Assembly (NCBI GenBank): GCA_945861865.1
Contig: CAMAWN010000033.1
Coordinates: 1 to 39,418 of the forward strand
Origin: Candidatus Kuenenia stuttgartensis
GTDB lineage: Bacteria > Planctomycetota > Planctomycetia > Planctomycetales > Planctomycetaceae
Reading direction: 5' to 3'
DNA: 39,418 nt
Made by a program: the position numbers and the translations under genes. Of this stretch, positions 38,732 to 39,418 are shown piece by piece. Under the pieces are notes generated by a model that saw only the letters and a program-made list of their open reading frames with translations, ran no database searches and had not been told where the DNA came from. Every line of letters starts with the position of its first letter. Position 1 is the first letter of the stretch.

Positions 38732-39418
38732 TCACTTGGCAACTTCGCCGAACTCGGTGTCGGGGAAGCGAGCGGCGATTTCTTGCAGCAAGCGACGAGC
38801 GTCGTCGGGTTGGCCGAGGCGTTTGAGGGATTCGGCCGCTTCGACACCGGCGCGAGCGGCGAGACGTGCGTCGCTGTCGTCCATGAGTGCCGTCCACAAA
38901 AGAGTGGTTGCCGCGCGGTCATGTTCGCGACGCATCGCCCAGCCTCGGCCGAGCAAGTACGACGGGCCGCCGCGCAGCTTGGCGGGCATCTCGTGAATGC
39001 GAGCGTCCCAACGATTGAGTTCAAGATCCCCAATTTCCAAGGCTCGTAGTTTGAGTCGCCAGGACTGAGCCTGTGCGAGCTGCCGCACTCGTTCGTCGGT
39101 GCTGCGCTGCAAGGCTTGCAGTTCTTGTGTGGCCGTGTCGCCAACCGCCGCGTCGGCGAGCAACAGGCTGACACCGAGTAATCGGACCGCATCGGAATCT
39201 TGTTTCAGCCACTCACGCGCCTGCGATTTGGCCGAGCCGGAGACGGATTCAGCGGCCCAGACCAGCGGAATCAAACCAAACTGTCGGGTCGTGGGGTCAC
39301 TTTTCAGTAGTTGCAGAAATCGGGTTCCGGCCGAGGCACGATCTCCGGTTCTCAAGCCGCAGCGAATCAGCAACGCAAGAATTTCGCGGCGCACCCAGTC
39401 TCGTTTCTCGGCGACGAG
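38732..39418 (-). CDS. Helical-repeat (TPR-like) protein, C-terminal part (cut by window edge)
   Basis: The frame runs from the window edge (LVAEKRDWVRREILALL) to a TGA at 38734-38732, about 228 residues seen. The GTG at 39394 is internal-looking because the frame stays open to the edge. The content is Ala/Leu/Arg-rich helices in pairs: FGLIPLVWAAESVSGSAKSQ, RLLGVSLLLADAAVG, REHDRAATTLLWTALMDDSD, and a C-terminal TPR-type unit (SLKRLGQPDDARRLLQEIAA then RFPDTEFGEVAK). It is convergent with mnmE with 2 bp between stops. The upstream part, needed to classify it, lies outside the window. Confidence 0.72.
   Translation of the reverse strand, partial: LVAEKRDWVRREILALLIRCGLRTGDRASAGTRFLQLLKSDPTTRQFGLIPLVWAAESVSGSAKSQAREWLKQDSDAVRLLGVSLLLADAAVGDTATQELQALQRSTDERVRQLAQAQSWRLKLRALEIGDLELNRWDARIHEMPAKLRGGPSYLLGRGWAMRREHDRAATTLLWTALMDDSDARLAARAGVEAAESLKRLGQPDDARRLLQEIAARFPDTEFGEVAK

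Overview
The window reads as chromosomal DNA from a member of the Planctomycetota. The basis is three DUF1501 proteins, two DUF1549/DUF1553 proteins (one with an N-terminal planctomycete cytochrome c domain), an ECF-type sigma factor followed by a zinc-finger Ser/Thr kinase, many exported proteins with Sec or Tat signals, and weak Shine-Dalgarno sites. Housekeeping anchors are rpsU (minus strand, near the left end) and mnmE (right end). I see no tRNA, rRNA, CRISPR array, transposase or prophage gene.

Layout. 1-1426: edge of an exported protein (minus), a small basic/acidic protein with a poly-Glu tail, a bidirectional terminator, and rpsU with its own promoter. 1474-8476: DUF1501, a PhoA-type phosphatase, DUF1549/1553 and a second DUF1501. 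8803-23601: seven same-strand genes that look like one envelope system: an 807-aa TPR protein, a 2667-aa giant TPR protein, one TolQ/ExbB-type channel, two different TolR/ExbD proteins, a small single-span protein and a membrane protein ending in DUF4159. 23802-25364: a Tat-exported protein of unknown function, followed by a terminator. 25468-30235: a PSCyt1/DUF1549/DUF1553 protein overlapping an ECF sigma gene, then a transmembrane kinase with an N-terminal H-x3-C-x2-C finger. 30317-35357: a 991-aa polytopic protein, DUF2157 and GDYXXLXY. 35429-39418: a third DUF1501, a small membrane-anchored protein, mnmE, and a convergent helical-repeat protein cut by the window edge.

Two things stand out. 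First, the 8.8-23.6 kb cluster couples a proton-driven TolQ/TolR motor (one Q, two R) to two TPR proteins that share repeated beta-type modules, and to DUF4159. I infer an energised envelope machine and cannot name it as a described system. Second, the window is sprinkled with 60-80-bp elements made of two inverted arms of about 24 nt, each arm itself a mini-hairpin. Most lie between genes, but three of the same type sit in frame inside genes: two in the PSCyt1 protein and one inside the kinase catalytic domain between HRDxKPxN and DFG. There they are translated as about 20-25 extra residues, resembling the protein-coding palindromic elements known from Rickettsia.
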